In this document: positions 52,524 to 61,270 of the stretch, piece by piece
How positions within the stretch are numbered: the first letter of the stretch is position 1
Layout: every line of letters begins with the position of its first letter
Origin: an uncultured Oscillospiraceae bacterium
GTDB lineage: Bacteria; Bacillota; Clostridia; Oscillospirales; Oscillospiraceae
Direction: 5' to 3'
Assembly: GCA_949841465.1 (NCBI GenBank)
Contig: CATKZW010000004.1
Coordinates: 1-64,000 of the forward strand
Length of the DNA stretch: 64,000 nt
Translations under genes and position numbers: made by a program
The notes under the pieces: model-generated
Seen by the model: the letters and a program-made list of their open reading frames with translations, nothing else
Told to the model about the DNA's origin: nothing
Database searches by the model: none

Positions 52524-55115
52524 GTGGGCACAGGCTCTGAAAATAAACACGTCAAGCGGCTTTGCATGGGGCTGCTGGCCCATGTGGACGCGGGGAAGAC
52601 AACTCTGTCCGAGGCTGTGCTGTACCTGTCCGGCGAGCTTCGGAAGCTGGGACGGGTGGACCACAAGGACGCCTTCCTGGACACCGACCGGCAGGAGCGG
52701 GAGCGGGGCATCACCATCTTCTCCAAGCAGGCGCGGCTGAGCTGGAAGGGCTGCGAAATCACCCTTCTGGACACCCCCGGCCACGTGGACTTCTCTGCCG
52801 AGATGGAGCGGGCGGTGCAGGTGATGGACTACGCCGTGCTGCTCATCAGCGGCGCGGACGGGGTGCAGGGCCACACCGAGACGCTGTGGAAGCTGCTGGA
52901 GCGGCACCGGGTGCCCACCTTTCTGTTCATCAACAAGATGGACCAGCCGGACACGGACCGGGACAGGCTGCTGGCCCAGCTGCGGGCGCGGCTGGGGGAC
53001 GGCTGCGCCGACTTCTCCGGGCCCTGGGAGGAGGTGCTGGAGCACGCCGCCCTGTGTGATGAGGAGCTGATGGAGCGCTACCTGGAGACGGGGGCGCTGG
53101 ACGACGGGGACCTGTCCTCCCTCATCGTGGAGCGGAAGCTGTTTCCCTGCTTCTTTGGTTCGGCGCTGAAGGTGGAGGGGGTGGAGGAGCTGCTGGACGG
53201 CCTGGACCGCTTCACCCTGGAGCCGGACTGGCCGCCGGAATTCGCCGCCCGTGTGTTTAAAATTTCCCGGGACGACAAGGGGGAGCGGCTCACCTGGCTG
53301 AAGGTCACCGGGGGCGCTTTGAAGGTCCGGGACACAGTGAAGGGCCCGGACTGGGAGGAGAAGGCCACCCAGCTGCGGCTGTACTCCGGCGCGAAGTTCA
53401 CCCCGGCGGAGGAGGCCCCGGCGGGGACGGTGTGCGCCGTCGCCGGGTTGAGCCGCACCCGGGCGGGTCAGGGCCTGGGAGGGTCGGAGGACTGGGCGGG
53501 CCCGGAGCTGGAGCCCGTGCTGGCCTATCAGGTGCTGCCCCCGCCGGGGGGCGATATCCACACCCTGCTGGGGCGGCTGCGGACGCTGGAGGAGGAGGAC
53601 CCCCAGCTCCAGGTGGAGTGGAACGAGCTGCTGGGGGAGATCCGGGTGCACCTGATGGGGGAGGTGCAGCTGGAGGTGCTGGCCCGGCTGATGGAGGAGC
53701 GGTTCGGGGCGGAGGTGTCCTTCGGCCCTGGGCGCATCGTCTATCTGGAGACCATTGCCGCCCCGGCGGAGGGGGTGGGCCATTTCGAGCCCCTGCGGCA
53801 CTACGCCGAGGTTCACCTGCTGCTGGAGCCCCTGGAGCGGGGGGCGGGGCTGGTGCTGGACACCGCCTGCTCGGAGAACGTGCTGGATCGGAACTGGCAG
53901 CGGCTGGTGCTCACCCACCTGATGGAGAAAACCCACCTGGGCGTGCTCACCGGCTCGCCCATCACCGATATGAAGATCACCCTGCTGACAGGCCGGGCCC
54001 ATCTCAAGCACACCGAGGGGGGCGACTTCCGTCAGGCCACCTACCGGGCGGTGCGCCAGGGGCTGATGTGCGCCCAAAGCGTGCTGCTGGAGCCTTGGTA
54101 CGCCTTCCGGCTGGAGGTGCCCACGCAGAGCGTGGGCCGGGCCATGACCGACCTGCAGCGGATGGGGGCGGAGCTCCAGCCGCCGGAGGCCGTGGGGGAG
54201 GCGTCCGTCCTCACGGGGAGCGTCCCTGTGTCCGAGGCGGGGGGCTACTGGACCCAGGTGGCCGCCTATACCGGGGGGCGGGGCCGCTTTTCCTGCGCGG
54301 TGGAGGGCTACCGGCCCTGCCACAACGCGGACGCGGTCATAGAGGCCGCCGGCTACGACCCGGAGCGGGACGCGGACAACCCCGCCGGGTCGGTGTTCTG
54401 CGCCCACGGAGCGGGGTTCAACGTGCCCTGGGATGAGGTCCGGGAGCACATGCACCTGGACAGCGGCTGGCGGCCCGCCGGGGAGCGCTCCGCCCCCCAG
54501 GAGACGGCCCCCGTCCGCCGGGAGGCCGTGAGCTACGAATCCAGGGCGGCGCTGGACAAGGAGCTGGAGGCCATCTTCGAGCGGGCCTACGGCCCGGTGA
54601 AGCCCCACGCCTTCCGCCCGGCCCCCAAAGCCGCCGCACCCAAGCCCAAGCCCTGGAAGGGGCTCAAGGTCCGGGACGGGGAGGACTACCTGCTGGTGGA
54701 TGGCTACAATATCATCCACGCCTGGGACGACTTGCGCAGGCTGGCCCGGGAAGATTTGGACGGGGCGCGGGCGCGGCTCATCGACCGGCTGCGCAACTAC
54801 CAGGGGTGGAAGAAGTGCAGGGTCATCGTGGTGTTCGACGCCTACAGGGTGAAGGGGAACCCCGGCTCGGTGGAGAAGGCGGGGGAGGTCTTCGTGGTCT
54901 ACACCAAGGAGGCGGAGACGGCGGACATGTATATCGAAAAGACCACCTACGCCCTGGCAAAGGAGCGCCGGGAGCACCGGGTGCGGGTGGCCACCTCCGA
55001 CGGCCTGGAGCAGCTCATCATCCTGGGCCACGGGGCGGTGCGCATGCCCGCCGCCGAGCTGGAGTTCGAGCTGAAGCAGGTGGAGGCGGAGATTCGCCGG
55101 ACCATTGGCGGCTGA
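52524..55115 (+). CDS. TetM-like ribosomal GTPase fused to Rae1/YacP-like NYN endoribonuclease
   Basis: An 863-residue protein. Residues 1-640 are an EF-G-like factor of the TetM/TetO group: G1 AHVDAGKTT, G3 DTPGH, G4 NKMD, and domains II-V with reduced similarity. A roughly 60-residue Ala/Pro/Lys linker leads to a NYN/PIN domain (about 715-863): DGYNIIHAWDDL, VVFDAYRVKG, TKEAETADMYIEK, VATSDGLEQ. The latter matches B. subtilis YacP (Rae1), which cuts mRNA in the ribosomal A site. GTG at 52524 is the start (GGGAGG eight bases upstream); a longer frame would begin in the promoter. Role inferred: ribosome rescue or mRNA cleavage, not necessarily tetracycline resistance. Confidence 0.88.
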   Translation: MGTGSENKHVKRLCMGLLAHVDAGKTTLSEAVLYLSGELRKLGRVDHKDAFLDTDRQERERGITIFSKQARLSWKGCEITLLDTPGHVDFSAEMERAVQVMDYAVLLISGADGVQGHTETLWKLLERHRVPTFLFINKMDQPDTDRDRLLAQLRARLGDGCADFSGPWEEVLEHAALCDEELMERYLETGALDDGDLSSLIVERKLFPCFFGSALKVEGVEELLDGLDRFTLEPDWPPEFAARVFKISRDDKGERLTWLKVTGGALKVRDTVKGPDWEEKATQLRLYSGAKFTPAEEAPAGTVCAVAGLSRTRAGQGLGGSEDWAGPELEPVLAYQVLPPPGGDIHTLLGRLRTLEEEDPQLQVEWNELLGEIRVHLMGEVQLEVLARLMEERFGAEVSFGPGRIVYLETIAAPAEGVGHFEPLRHYAEVHLLLEPLERGAGLVLDTACSENVLDRNWQRLVLTHLMEKTHLGVLTGSPITDMKITLLTGRAHLKHTEGGDFRQATYRAVRQGLMCAQSVLLEPWYAFRLEVPTQSVGRAMTDLQRMGAELQPPEAVGEASVLTGSVPVSEAGGYWTQVAAYTGGRGRFSCAVEGYRPCHNADAVIEAAGYDPERDADNPAGSVFCAHGAGFNVPWDEVREHMHLDSGWRPAGERSAPQETAPVRREAVSYESRAALDKELEAIFERAYGPVKPHAFRPAPKAAAPKPKPWKGLKVRDGEDYLLVDGYNIIHAWDDLRRLAREDLDGARARLIDRLRNYQGWKKCRVIVVFDAYRVKGNPGSVEKAGEVFVVYTKEAETADMYIEKTTYALAKERREHRVRVATSDGLEQLIILGHGAVRMPAAELEFELKQVEAEIRRTIGG

Positions 55116-55120
55116 ACCGC

Positions 55121-55157
55121 ATGGGAGGGGCCCTGCCGCGGCGGGGCCCCTCTTTTT
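55121..55157 (+). terminator. Terminator of the GTPase-NYN gene
   Basis: GAGGGGCCC/GGGCCCCTC stem with a GC-rich loop, then TTTTTT. Confidence 0.85.
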
Positions 55158-55292
55158 TCCTGCTTGAGGAAGGTTCTTCCAGAAATGGGAAAGCAGGAAC
55201 AAAGTTTCACAGTTCTTGTATGCTCTTACAACTTTAACCAATGCTTTTTGGTGGAATTTTCCTGAAACCATCGGAGAAATTTGTGAAAGAAG

Positions 55293-55344
55293 TGAAAATT
55301 TGTTTCGTTCTCTCTTGACAAAAACCCCAGGGACAAAATATGAT
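55293..55344 (+). promoter_or_regulatory. rpiR promoter with candidate operator
   Basis: TTGACA (55315-55320), 18 bp, TATGAT (55339-55344). Just upstream lies TGAAAATTTG (55293-55302) within GAAAATTTGTTTC; the same ten bases lie upstream of the nagB promoter. Confidence 0.65.
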
Positions 55345-55407
55345 ATAAGCGGTCACAAAAACTGCGCGCCCGACCCGCAGCCAGGGCCGGGCGGGAGGGA
55401 GGAGCTT

Positions 55408-56262
55408 ATGTCATACGGCGACGTGTTCACAAGGATCAACCGAGAGTATTACCAGTTGACCGGCGCGGAGCGGAAAATCGCGGATCACATCATGCTCCAA
55501 CGGCAGAACTGCCAGTACATGTCCATCTCCGAGCTGGCTGAGGCGGCGGAGGTGGCGGAGGCCACCGTGTCCCGGTTCTGCCGGCGGCTGGGCTACAAGG
55601 GCTACAGCGCTTTCAAGCTGGCGGTAGCCAGCGCCGGGGCCGCGAACTGCATGGTCAGCCCTCTTTACAGCGAGGTGCTGGCCGAGGACGGGGTGGGCGA
55701 GATGTGCCGCAAGATCTATGAGGCGGATGTGGGCGCAGTCAGCCGGACCATGTCCATGCTGGACCTATCCGCCATCTCCGCCGCGGCGGACCTGATTCTG
55801 GCGGCGGAACGGGTGCTGTGCATGGGCCTGGGGAGCTCCATGATTCTGGCCCAGGAGACGGTCCATCTGTTCTCCACGGCCATGCCGAATTTTTATGAGG
55901 TGGACGACCCCCACCTCCAGGCCATCCGGTGTGCGATGCTGGGCGCCAGGGACCTGGTGATCTATTTTTCCTATTCCGGCTCCACCAGGGATTTGATAGA
56001 CGTGATGAAGCTGGCCCAGGACCGGAGGGCCAAGACCATCCTCATCACCCGGTTTCCCAAGTCCCCTGGGGCCGCCATGGCCGACATTGTGCTGGAGTGC
56101 GGGATCCAGGAGGGACCGCTCCAGATAGGCTCCGTGGCCGCGCGGATGAGCCAGCTGTTCCTCACCGACGTGCTGTTTCACGAGGTGTGCCGCCGGGACA
56201 TGGAGGGCTGCCGGGAGCGGCGCAGGCAGGTAGCGGACGCTTTGACGGATAAACACATATGA
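55408..56262 (+). CDS. MurR/RpiR family transcriptional regulator
   Basis: A 284-residue repressor or activator. The N-terminal helix-turn-helix (SISELAEAAEVAEATVSRFCRRLGY) is followed by a SIS sugar-phosphate domain (VLCMGLGSS, FSYSGSTRDLIDVMK). Directly upstream of nagB-nagA, so its likely ligand is an amino-sugar phosphate. ATG 55408 has GGAGG before it; the open frame begins earlier but covers the promoter. Confidence 0.9.
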   Translation: MSYGDVFTRINREYYQLTGAERKIADHIMLQRQNCQYMSISELAEAAEVAEATVSRFCRRLGYKGYSAFKLAVASAGAANCMVSPLYSEVLAEDGVGEMCRKIYEADVGAVSRTMSMLDLSAISAAADLILAAERVLCMGLGSSMILAQETVHLFSTAMPNFYEVDDPHLQAIRCAMLGARDLVIYFSYSGSTRDLIDVMKLAQDRRAKTILITRFPKSPGAAMADIVLECGIQEGPLQIGSVAARMSQLFLTDVLFHEVCRRDMEGCRERRRQVADALTDKHI

Positions 56263-56276
56263 GCCGTGCCGTTCTC

Positions 56277-56340
56277 TGAAAATTTGCGCCCCCAGCGGAT
56301 CGCGGGTTGACAAATATAGGAATTGATTATACAATTCCAT
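56277..56340 (+). promoter_or_regulatory. nagBA promoter with palindromic operator
   Basis: TTGACA (56307-56312), 17 bp, TACAAT (56330-56335). GGAATTG (56319-56325) and CAATTCC (56332-56338) form an inverted repeat over the spacer and -10. TGAAAATTTG occurs at 56277-56286. Both are candidates for the adjacent RpiR-type regulator. Confidence 0.75.
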
Positions 56341-56461
56341 GGTATCAGCCCTGCAAGGCAGAAAAATTTGCTGCATAGCCGAAACAAAGGGGCGTGCATG
56401 CGTCCTGACCTTTCCCGCCGGCGGAGCGCCGCCGGACATCAATTATCAGAGGTGTATCGAT

Positions 56462-57202
56462 ATGCGGATCTATTGTGAAAAGGATTACGACGCCATGAGC
56501 CGCCGGGCGGCCTCCGTCATCGCCGCCCAGGTGGTGTCCAAGCCGGACTGCGTGCTGGGCCTGGCCACCGGCTCCTCCCCCGTGGGGACCTATCAGCAGC
56601 TGATTAAATGGTACGAGCAGGGTGACCTGAGCTTCCGCGAGGTCCGCTCGGTGAACCTGGACGAATATTACGGGCTGGCCCCCGACCACGACCAGAGCTA
56701 CCGCTATTTCATGCAGACCAACCTGTTTGACCACGTGGACATCCTGCCGGAGAACACCAGCGTGCCCGACGGCCTGGCCAAGGACCCGGCGGCGGAGGGC
56801 GCGCGGTACGAGCAGGTGGCGGCGGGCCTGGGCTACGCCGACCTGCAGCTGCTGGGCATGGGCCGCAACGGCCACATCGGCTTTAACGAGCCCTGCGACC
56901 ACTTCCCCCTGGCCACCCATCTGGTGGACCTGACCGAGAGCACCATTGAGGCCAACGCCCGGTTCTTTGCCAGCGCGGACGACGTGCCCCGTCAGGCGCT
57001 GACCATGGGCATCGGCACCATTATGCGGGCCCGGAAGATCCTGGTGGTGGTCAGCGGCGCGGACAAGGCGGACGCGGTTTGGAAGGCCTTCCGCGGGCCC
57101 ATCACGCCGGATGTGCCCGCCTCCATCCTCCAGCTCCACCCCGACGTCACCCTGGTGGGGGATGAGAGCGCCCTGGCCAAGCTCACGGAGGATAAGGGAT
57201 GA
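56462..57202 (+). CDS. nagB: Glucosamine-6-phosphate deaminase
   Basis: NagB, 246 residues, converting GlcN6P to fructose-6-phosphate and ammonia. GLATGSSPVGTY binds phosphate, NLDEYYGL carries the catalytic aspartate and GRNGHIGFNEP the histidine. ATG 56462 follows AGAGGTG; its stop overlaps the nagA start (ATGA). Confidence 0.95.
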   Translation: MRIYCEKDYDAMSRRAASVIAAQVVSKPDCVLGLATGSSPVGTYQQLIKWYEQGDLSFREVRSVNLDEYYGLAPDHDQSYRYFMQTNLFDHVDILPENTSVPDGLAKDPAAEGARYEQVAAGLGYADLQLLGMGRNGHIGFNEPCDHFPLATHLVDLTESTIEANARFFASADDVPRQALTMGIGTIMRARKILVVVSGADKADAVWKAFRGPITPDVPASILQLHPDVTLVGDESALAKLTEDKG

Positions 57203-58314
57203 AGATTTCCGGCGGGAGGGTATTTGACCTCCAACGGGGTTTTGTGGAGCGGGAGCTGTGTTTCGACGGCCCCCTGCTCACCCCGGACAGCCGGGACGGG
57301 CAGGTGTTCGACGCCTCGGGCTGCTGGGTGATCCCCGGCCTCACCGATGTGCACTTCCACGGCTGCCGGGGGGCGGACCTGTCCGACGGGGACGCTGACG
57401 GGCTTCAGGCCATGGCGGAGTACCAGCTGAGCCGGGGGGTGACCCAGATCTGTCCGGCGGGGATGACCCTGCCGGAGGACCGGCTGATGAAGGTGTGCCA
57501 AACCGCCGCCGCCCACCGCAGGGAGCGCCGCCCCGGCGCGGACCTGGTGGGGATCAATCTGGAGGGGCCCTTCCTGTCCCGCGCGAAGAAGGGGGCCCAG
57601 AACGGCGAGTGGCTTCACGCCCCGGACGCGGCCATGCTGCGCCGCCTGACGGACGCGGCGGAGGGGCTGGTAAAGCTGGTGTCCGCGGCCCCGGAGGAGC
57701 CGGGGGCCATGGACTTTATCCGGGAGGCCTCTGAAGAAGTGAACGTGTCGGTGGCCCACACCACCGCCGATTACGGCACGGCGCTGGATGCGTTTCGGGC
57801 CGGAGCCCGGCAGGTCACCCACCTGTTTAACGCCATGCCCGGCTTCACCCACCGCTCCCCCGGCGTGGTGGGGGCGGCGCTGGACTGTCCCTGGGTCCGG
57901 GTGGAGCTGATCTGCGACGGGGTGCACATTCACCCCAGCGTGGTGCGGGCGGTTTTCAAGATGTTCGGCCCGGAGCGGGTGGTGCTCATCTCGGACACCA
58001 TGCGCGCCGCCGGCATGACCGACGGGAAGTACGACCTGGGCGGGCAGGAGGTCACCGTGAAGGGGCCGCTGGCCACCCTGGCGGACGGCACCATCGCCGG
58101 GTCGGTCACTGACCTGACGGCCTGCATGAAAGCCGCCGTTTCCTTCGGCGTCCCCCTGGCGGACGCGGTGCGCTCGGCGGCGGTGACGCCCGCCCAGGCC
58201 ATCGGTATCTTTGACCGGGTGGGAAGCCTGGAGCCGGGCAAGCGGGCAAACGCCGTGGTGCTGGACGCGGACTTGGCCGTGAAGGCCGTGTTCTTCCACG
58301 GGAAGAGGGTTTAA
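57199..58314 (+). CDS. nagA: N-acetylglucosamine-6-phosphate deacetylase
   Basis: A 371-residue amidohydrolase. Metal-site histidines appear in DVHFHGCRG and later HLFNAMPGFTHR; the catalytic aspartate is in LISDTMRAAG. It feeds NagB. Translationally coupled to nagB. Confidence 0.94.
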   Translation: MKISGGRVFDLQRGFVERELCFDGPLLTPDSRDGQVFDASGCWVIPGLTDVHFHGCRGADLSDGDADGLQAMAEYQLSRGVTQICPAGMTLPEDRLMKVCQTAAAHRRERRPGADLVGINLEGPFLSRAKKGAQNGEWLHAPDAAMLRRLTDAAEGLVKLVSAAPEEPGAMDFIREASEEVNVSVAHTTADYGTALDAFRAGARQVTHLFNAMPGFTHRSPGVVGAALDCPWVRVELICDGVHIHPSVVRAVFKMFGPERVVLISDTMRAAGMTDGKYDLGGQEVTVKGPLATLADGTIAGSVTDLTACMKAAVSFGVPLADAVRSAAVTPAQAIGIFDRVGSLEPGKRANAVVLDADLAVKAVFFHGKRV

Positions 58315-58323
58315 GACAAGCAG

Positions 58324-58353
58324 AGCAAGGGAGACGCCGCAGCGCCTCCCTTG
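58324..58353. terminator. Terminator between nagA and convergent DUF4830 gene
   Basis: GCAAGGGAG...CTCCCTTGC with an inner CGC/GCG stem, followed by TTTGCC. Confidence 0.75.
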
Positions 58354-58401
58354 CTTTGCCTGAGCGTGACTGTGGGGTCCCGCGGCGCCTGCCTTGCTTT
58401 G

Positions 58402-58932
58402 TCAGATGACCTGCATGGCACCCGCCGCGGACGGGCCGGGGGACGGCTGGCCGCTTTCCGGGGCCGCCTCAGGCAGCGTCAGCCCGTGGAGGAAGCTGCC
58501 GGAAGAGGACTGGATCTGTCCCCCCACCACCCGGTTTTTGTAGATGAGCAGGGCGATCTGCACCGGTTCATCCTGGGCGGGGTAGTTGGTGAGCTGGTAG
58601 GTGTACCGCTTCACCCGTTTGCCCCTGTACTGGGTCAGGTCAAACCCCTGGTCCGCCTGGAGCTTCAGATAGCCCTGGTAGCTGTCGTCAAATTCCTCGG
58701 GAATGAGCAGCTCCTCGGTGGCGATGGGCTGTTCGGACACCTGCCAGCCCAGGCCGCTGAGGTAGCTGAGCCGGTCGTTGTTGTCCTTCACGTTTTTTAC
58801 CTCCGCCGAGACGGTCACCGCCCGGCCCGACAGGGTGAGCGTCAGGGCGATGACCGCCAGGACGCAGCAGCACAGGGCTGCCGCCCCGGCCAGCAGCCGT
58901 TTCTTTGGTAGGCGCGCCGTGACGATAAACAT
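58402..58932 (-). CDS. DUF4830 domain membrane-anchored protein
   Basis: A 176-residue protein with a membrane segment at about 12-36 and an extracellular domain containing NNDRLSYLSGLGWQVSEQP and GYDLTQY-like RGKRVKRYTYQLTNYP, as in DUF4830. Function unknown. The ATG at 58932 follows AAGG. Divergent from the pseudouridine synthase gene. Confidence 0.75.
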   Translation of the reverse strand: MFIVTARLPKKRLLAGAAALCCCVLAVIALTLTLSGRAVTVSAEVKNVKDNNDRLSYLSGLGWQVSEQPIATEELLIPEEFDDSYQGYLKLQADQGFDLTQYRGKRVKRYTYQLTNYPAQDEPVQIALLIYKNRVVGGQIQSSSGSFLHGLTLPEAAPESGQPSPGPSAAGAMQVI

Positions 58933-59066
58933 GGTAACACGACCTTTCAAAAAATGAGTTCTCCTGTCCGGGGCAGCCCGGAGCGCTCCTTTGGTGACAG
59001 GATAGAATATGTCCCAGATCTCCGCAATATGATAGGAGAGAAGAGGGCAGGGGAAGAGGCGAGAGG

Positions 59067-59819
59067 ATGGAACGGCTGGACAAACGGCTGGCCGCCACGG
59101 GGCGGTGGAGCCGGAAGGAGGCCCGGGAGCTGATCCGGGTGGGCCGCGTGGCCGTGGACGGCGCACCCTGCCGTGCCCCGGAGGCAAAGGTGGGGGAGAC
59201 GGCCCCCGTGACAGTGGACGGTGCGCCCGTGGGGGCGGACCGTCCGGTGTACCTGATGCTGAACAAGCCGGCGGGGGTGGTGTCCTCCACCGACGAGCCG
59301 GGGGAGCGGACGGTGCTGGACCTGCTGGGGGAGGAGTACCGAAACCTGGGCCTGTTTCCTGCCGGACGGCTGGACAAGGACACGGAGGGGCTGCTTCTGA
59401 TCACCAACGACGGCCCCCTGGCCCACCGGCTGCTGTCTCCCAGGCGGCATGTGGACAAGGTGTACTACGTGGAGGTGGACGGCGTGCTGGACGGGGGCGA
59501 CGTGGAGGCGGTGCGCCGGGGCGTGACCCTGGGGGACGGCTATGAATGTCTGCCCGGGGAGCTGGAGCTTCTGCCCGGCGGACGGTCGGCGCACATCACC
59601 CTCCGGGAGGGGAAGTACCACCAGGTGAAGCGGATGCTGGCCTCCCGGGGCAAGCCGGTGACCTACCTGAAACGGGTGCGCTTCGGCCCGCTGGAGCTGG
59701 ACGAGGGCCTGCCCAAAGGGGCCTGGAGGCCGCTGAGCGACAGGGAGCTGAAAGGTATTTTCAGTCAACAATACGAAAATTTTGGCAGTTTCAACAAAAA
59801 AATTTCAAAAAACTATTGA
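59067..59819 (+). CDS. RsuA-family 16S rRNA pseudouridine synthase
   Basis: A 250-residue enzyme: N-terminal S4 domain (MERLDKRLAATGRWSRKEAREL) and catalytic domain with GRLDKDTEGLLLITNDG holding the catalytic aspartate. It could be RsuA (U516) or RluB-like; length and motif favour RsuA. The last 20 residues are AT-coded and rich in Asn and Phe, unlike the rest, possibly a shifted stop codon. Confidence 0.88.
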   Translation: MERLDKRLAATGRWSRKEARELIRVGRVAVDGAPCRAPEAKVGETAPVTVDGAPVGADRPVYLMLNKPAGVVSSTDEPGERTVLDLLGEEYRNLGLFPAGRLDKDTEGLLLITNDGPLAHRLLSPRRHVDKVYYVEVDGVLDGGDVEAVRRGVTLGDGYECLPGELELLPGGRSAHITLREGKYHQVKRMLASRGKPVTYLKRVRFGPLELDEGLPKGAWRPLSDRELKGIFSQQYENFGSFNKKISKNY

Positions 59820-59920
59820 AATCCCCTAAGGAAATCGGTATAATAGGAAAGCAACTGTATGAAAAATCAACAAAGTGGCGGAACGCTTGCTTCCCAGCCG
59901 CATAGAAAGGAGAAAACGCA

Positions 59921-61012
59921 ATGTCCAGCAGGATTTTTCAAAGCGTCGTTCTTCAGATGAAGGACTGTTCCGACCGAGCCATCGGGGTCATTGACGAGCA
60001 GGGAACCGTAGTGGCCTGCAATGAGCTGGCTTGCATTGGCGAGAAGTGGGGGAACGCGGCGGCGCTGCTTTCTGCGGAGCAGGAGGCTCAGGTGGTCAGC
60101 GGCGGTTTCACCTTCAAGGCTCTGCCCGGCTGGAGCGGCCAATACGACTACGCCGCCTTTGTCAGGGGGGAGGACGAGCGGGCCGCCCTCATCTGCTCCA
60201 TGGCGGTCATTGCCCTCAACGGGGCCAAAACCTACTATGAGGAGAAGAACGACAAGGCCGCCTTTGTGAAAAATATCCTGTGCGACAACATCCTGCTGGG
60301 CGACATCTACGTCCGGGCCAAGGAGCTGCACTTTGTGTCGGAAGCGCCCCGGGCGGTGATTCTGGTGCGCCAGCTGGGTGCGCCGGACGTGTCCGCCGTG
60401 GATGTGATTACGGGGCTGTACCCCGATAAGCAGACTGACTTTGTGCTGTCCGTCAGCGAGACGGACGTGGCCCTGGTGAAGCAGGTGAGTGACAACGCCG
60501 ACGCCCGGGAGCTGTACAAGATTGCCCAAAACGTCCAGGAGGCCCTCACCCGGGATCTGGGGATCAAGACTGTGGTGGGCATCGGCACCATCGTGGGCCA
60601 CATCCGGGACCTGGCCCGCACCTACAAGGAGGCCCAGGTGGCCATCGACGTGGGCCGGGTGTTCGAGACGGAGCGGTCCATCATCAACTACGAGAACCTG
60701 GGCATCGGGCGGCTCATCTACCAGCTGCCCACCACCCTGTGCGAGATGTTCCTGCGGGAGGTATTTAAGAAGAACCCCATCGATGCGCTGGACCAGGAGA
60801 CCCTGTTCACCATCAACAAGTTCTTTGAGAACAACCTGAACGTGTCCGAGACCGCCCGGAAGCTGTTCGTCCACCGCAACACCCTGGTGTACCGGCTGGA
60901 GAAAATCAAAAAACTCACCGGCCTGGACCTGCGGGAGTTCGACGATGCCATCACCTTCAAGGTGGCCCTGATGGTGAAGAAATATCTGGTCTCCCGGGGC
61001 ATCGAATCCTGA
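59921..61012 (+). CDS. CdaR/PucR-type transcriptional regulator
   Basis: A 363-residue regulator. The C-terminal HTH_30 domain is clear (NVSETARKLFVHRNTLVYRLEKIKKLTGLDLREFDDA). The N-terminal half includes a PAS-like or sugar-diacid-like sensing domain (AIGVIDEQGTVVACNE). AAGGAG lies before the ATG. Target genes are not evident; ftsE follows with its own promoter. Confidence 0.85.
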   Translation: MSSRIFQSVVLQMKDCSDRAIGVIDEQGTVVACNELACIGEKWGNAAALLSAEQEAQVVSGGFTFKALPGWSGQYDYAAFVRGEDERAALICSMAVIALNGAKTYYEEKNDKAAFVKNILCDNILLGDIYVRAKELHFVSEAPRAVILVRQLGAPDVSAVDVITGLYPDKQTDFVLSVSETDVALVKQVSDNADARELYKIAQNVQEALTRDLGIKTVVGIGTIVGHIRDLARTYKEAQVAIDVGRVFETERSIINYENLGIGRLIYQLPTTLCEMFLREVFKKNPIDALDQETLFTINKFFENNLNVSETARKLFVHRNTLVYRLEKIKKLTGLDLREFDDAITFKVALMVKKYLVSRGIES

Positions 61013-61119
61013 TCTGTGAAAGCCGCCTGGTGGGGCGGCTTTCTTGATGATTGTAACTTTTATTTCCAAAAAGTTTACATAATCAGGGCAGGGGATTGCT
61101 GGGAATGGCCCTGAACTGG

Positions 61120-61161
61120 TTGACAGGGCACGGTTCAGCGTCTATAATAGGAATTAATTCC
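61120..61161 (+). promoter_or_regulatory. ftsEX promoter with palindrome at the start site
   Basis: TTGACA (61120-61125), 17 bp, TATAAT (61143-61148). A perfect 12-bp palindrome GGAATTAATTCC (61150-61161) spans the expected transcript start. Its half-site GGAATT also occurs in the nagB operator. The leader to ftsE is about 115 bases. Confidence 0.8.
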
Positions 61162-61270
61162 GTCTTTTGAAAAGATTACAAAACGGTAACAATGTGGTAA
61201 CAGCGGAGAGCTGTGTCCGGCACGGCTGCTGAAATGAGCCTTTTGAATAGAACAATGGAGATGCGGGCCC

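Noticed and set aside
52524-55115. Tetracycline resistance gene
   Set aside because: TetM-like similarity is partial and the NYN fusion suggests another role; resistance cannot be read from the sequence.
52458-55271. A 937-codon open frame opposite the GTPase-NYN gene
   Set aside because: Shadow frame; the plus-strand gene has all G motifs and a good start.
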